Shown here piece by piece: positions 63,912 through 64,000 of a DNA stretch of 64,000 bases. The first letter of the stretch is position 1, and each line of letters begins with the position of its first letter. Both the position numbers and the translations under genes were made by a program. The notes below the pieces were generated by a model. The model searched no databases, was not told the origin of the DNA, and was given only the letters and a program-made list of their open reading frames with translations. Origin of the DNA: Saccharophagus sp. K07 (GTDB lineage Bacteria > Pseudomonadota > Gammaproteobacteria > Pseudomonadales > Cellvibrionaceae); contig NZ_QRAI01000001.1 in assembly GCF_014336955.1 (NCBI RefSeq), positions 372,001 through 436,000 on the forward strand, given 5' to 3'.

Positions 63912-64000
63912 ATGGCTTTAACTTGTTGGCAAAAAGTGCGCTGGTTGTTGGCTGCAATCTTGACCGTGGTTTCCAGCGCGTCATGGGCGCAGACCTATGT
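63912..64000 (+). CDS. Exported protein, partial (N-terminus only)
   Basis: The frame begins MALTCWQKVRWLLAAI and continues past the window end. The basic start, hydrophobic core and SSASWA-QTY cleavage-like site make a signal peptide. AGGA lies about 8 bases upstream. The product cannot be named from 29 residues. Confidence 0.6.
   Translation, partial: MALTCWQKVRWLLAAILTVVSSASWAQTY

Overview
The window looks like a chromosomal segment of a plant-polysaccharide-degrading gammaproteobacterium of the Cellvibrio / Saccharophagus / Teredinibacter type. This is an inference from gene content: several secreted glycoside hydrolases are lipoproteins with long poly-serine linkers, which is a hallmark of that group, and the housekeeping genes (hemCDXY, efp with epmA and epmB, a fimX-like gene, a glrK/glrR-like operon) have gammaproteobacterial layouts. 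No rRNA, tRNA, CRISPR array or intact insertion sequence was recognised.

Layout. 1-9 kb: argE (partial, minus), an orphan GspE-type ATPase, an AstE/aspartoacylase-like secreted protein and the haem-synthesis run hemC-hemD-hemX-hemY. 9-10.3 kb: three small proteins. 10.4-13.7 kb (minus): GH67 alpha-glucuronidase followed by a Gfo/Idh/MocA oxidoreductase. 13.7-20 kb (minus): a DUF6151/DUF5924 pair, a FimX-like degenerate GGDEF-EAL protein and a PilZ-like partner. 20.1-23.5 kb: epmB / efp-epmA, then cysE. 24-32 kb: a guanidine/urea-carboxylase locus (ABC transporter, two DUF1989-type proteins, a biotin carboxylase of 1208 residues). 32-38.2 kb: small ORFs, a BON-domain protein and a kinase-lipoprotein-sigma54 activator operon with two attached unknown genes. 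38.4-40.6 kb: an accessory patch with a truncated NERD gene fused by deletion to another gene, a lone DUF4880 protein and an exonuclease. 40.7-41.5 kb: an ArsR/SRPBCC pair. 41.5-64 kb: carbohydrate enzymes (GH43, GH53, GH5, GH9), a lipoprotein with a zincin motif, a ToxR/CadC-like regulator with a beta-propeller, a MoaD-like/BNR pair and several unknown envelope proteins.

The strongest special feature is in the 24-32 kb locus. It carries a guanidine-I (ykkC) riboswitch ahead of the transporter operon and, 4.3 kb further on, a two-hairpin guanidine-II (mini-ykkC) motif directly before the carboxylase start codon. This argues that the 'urea' genes act on guanidine, and that two unrelated RNA sensor classes watch the same ligand in one gene cluster. 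No allophanate hydrolase gene lies beside it.

The carbohydrate enzymes fit together as a hemicellulose and cellulose toolkit. Secreted GH5 and GH9 would open beta-glucan chains and GH53 would cut galactan. GH67 would remove glucuronic acid from xylo-oligosaccharides, and the signal-less GH43 would finish xylan or arabinan oligosaccharides in the cytoplasm.
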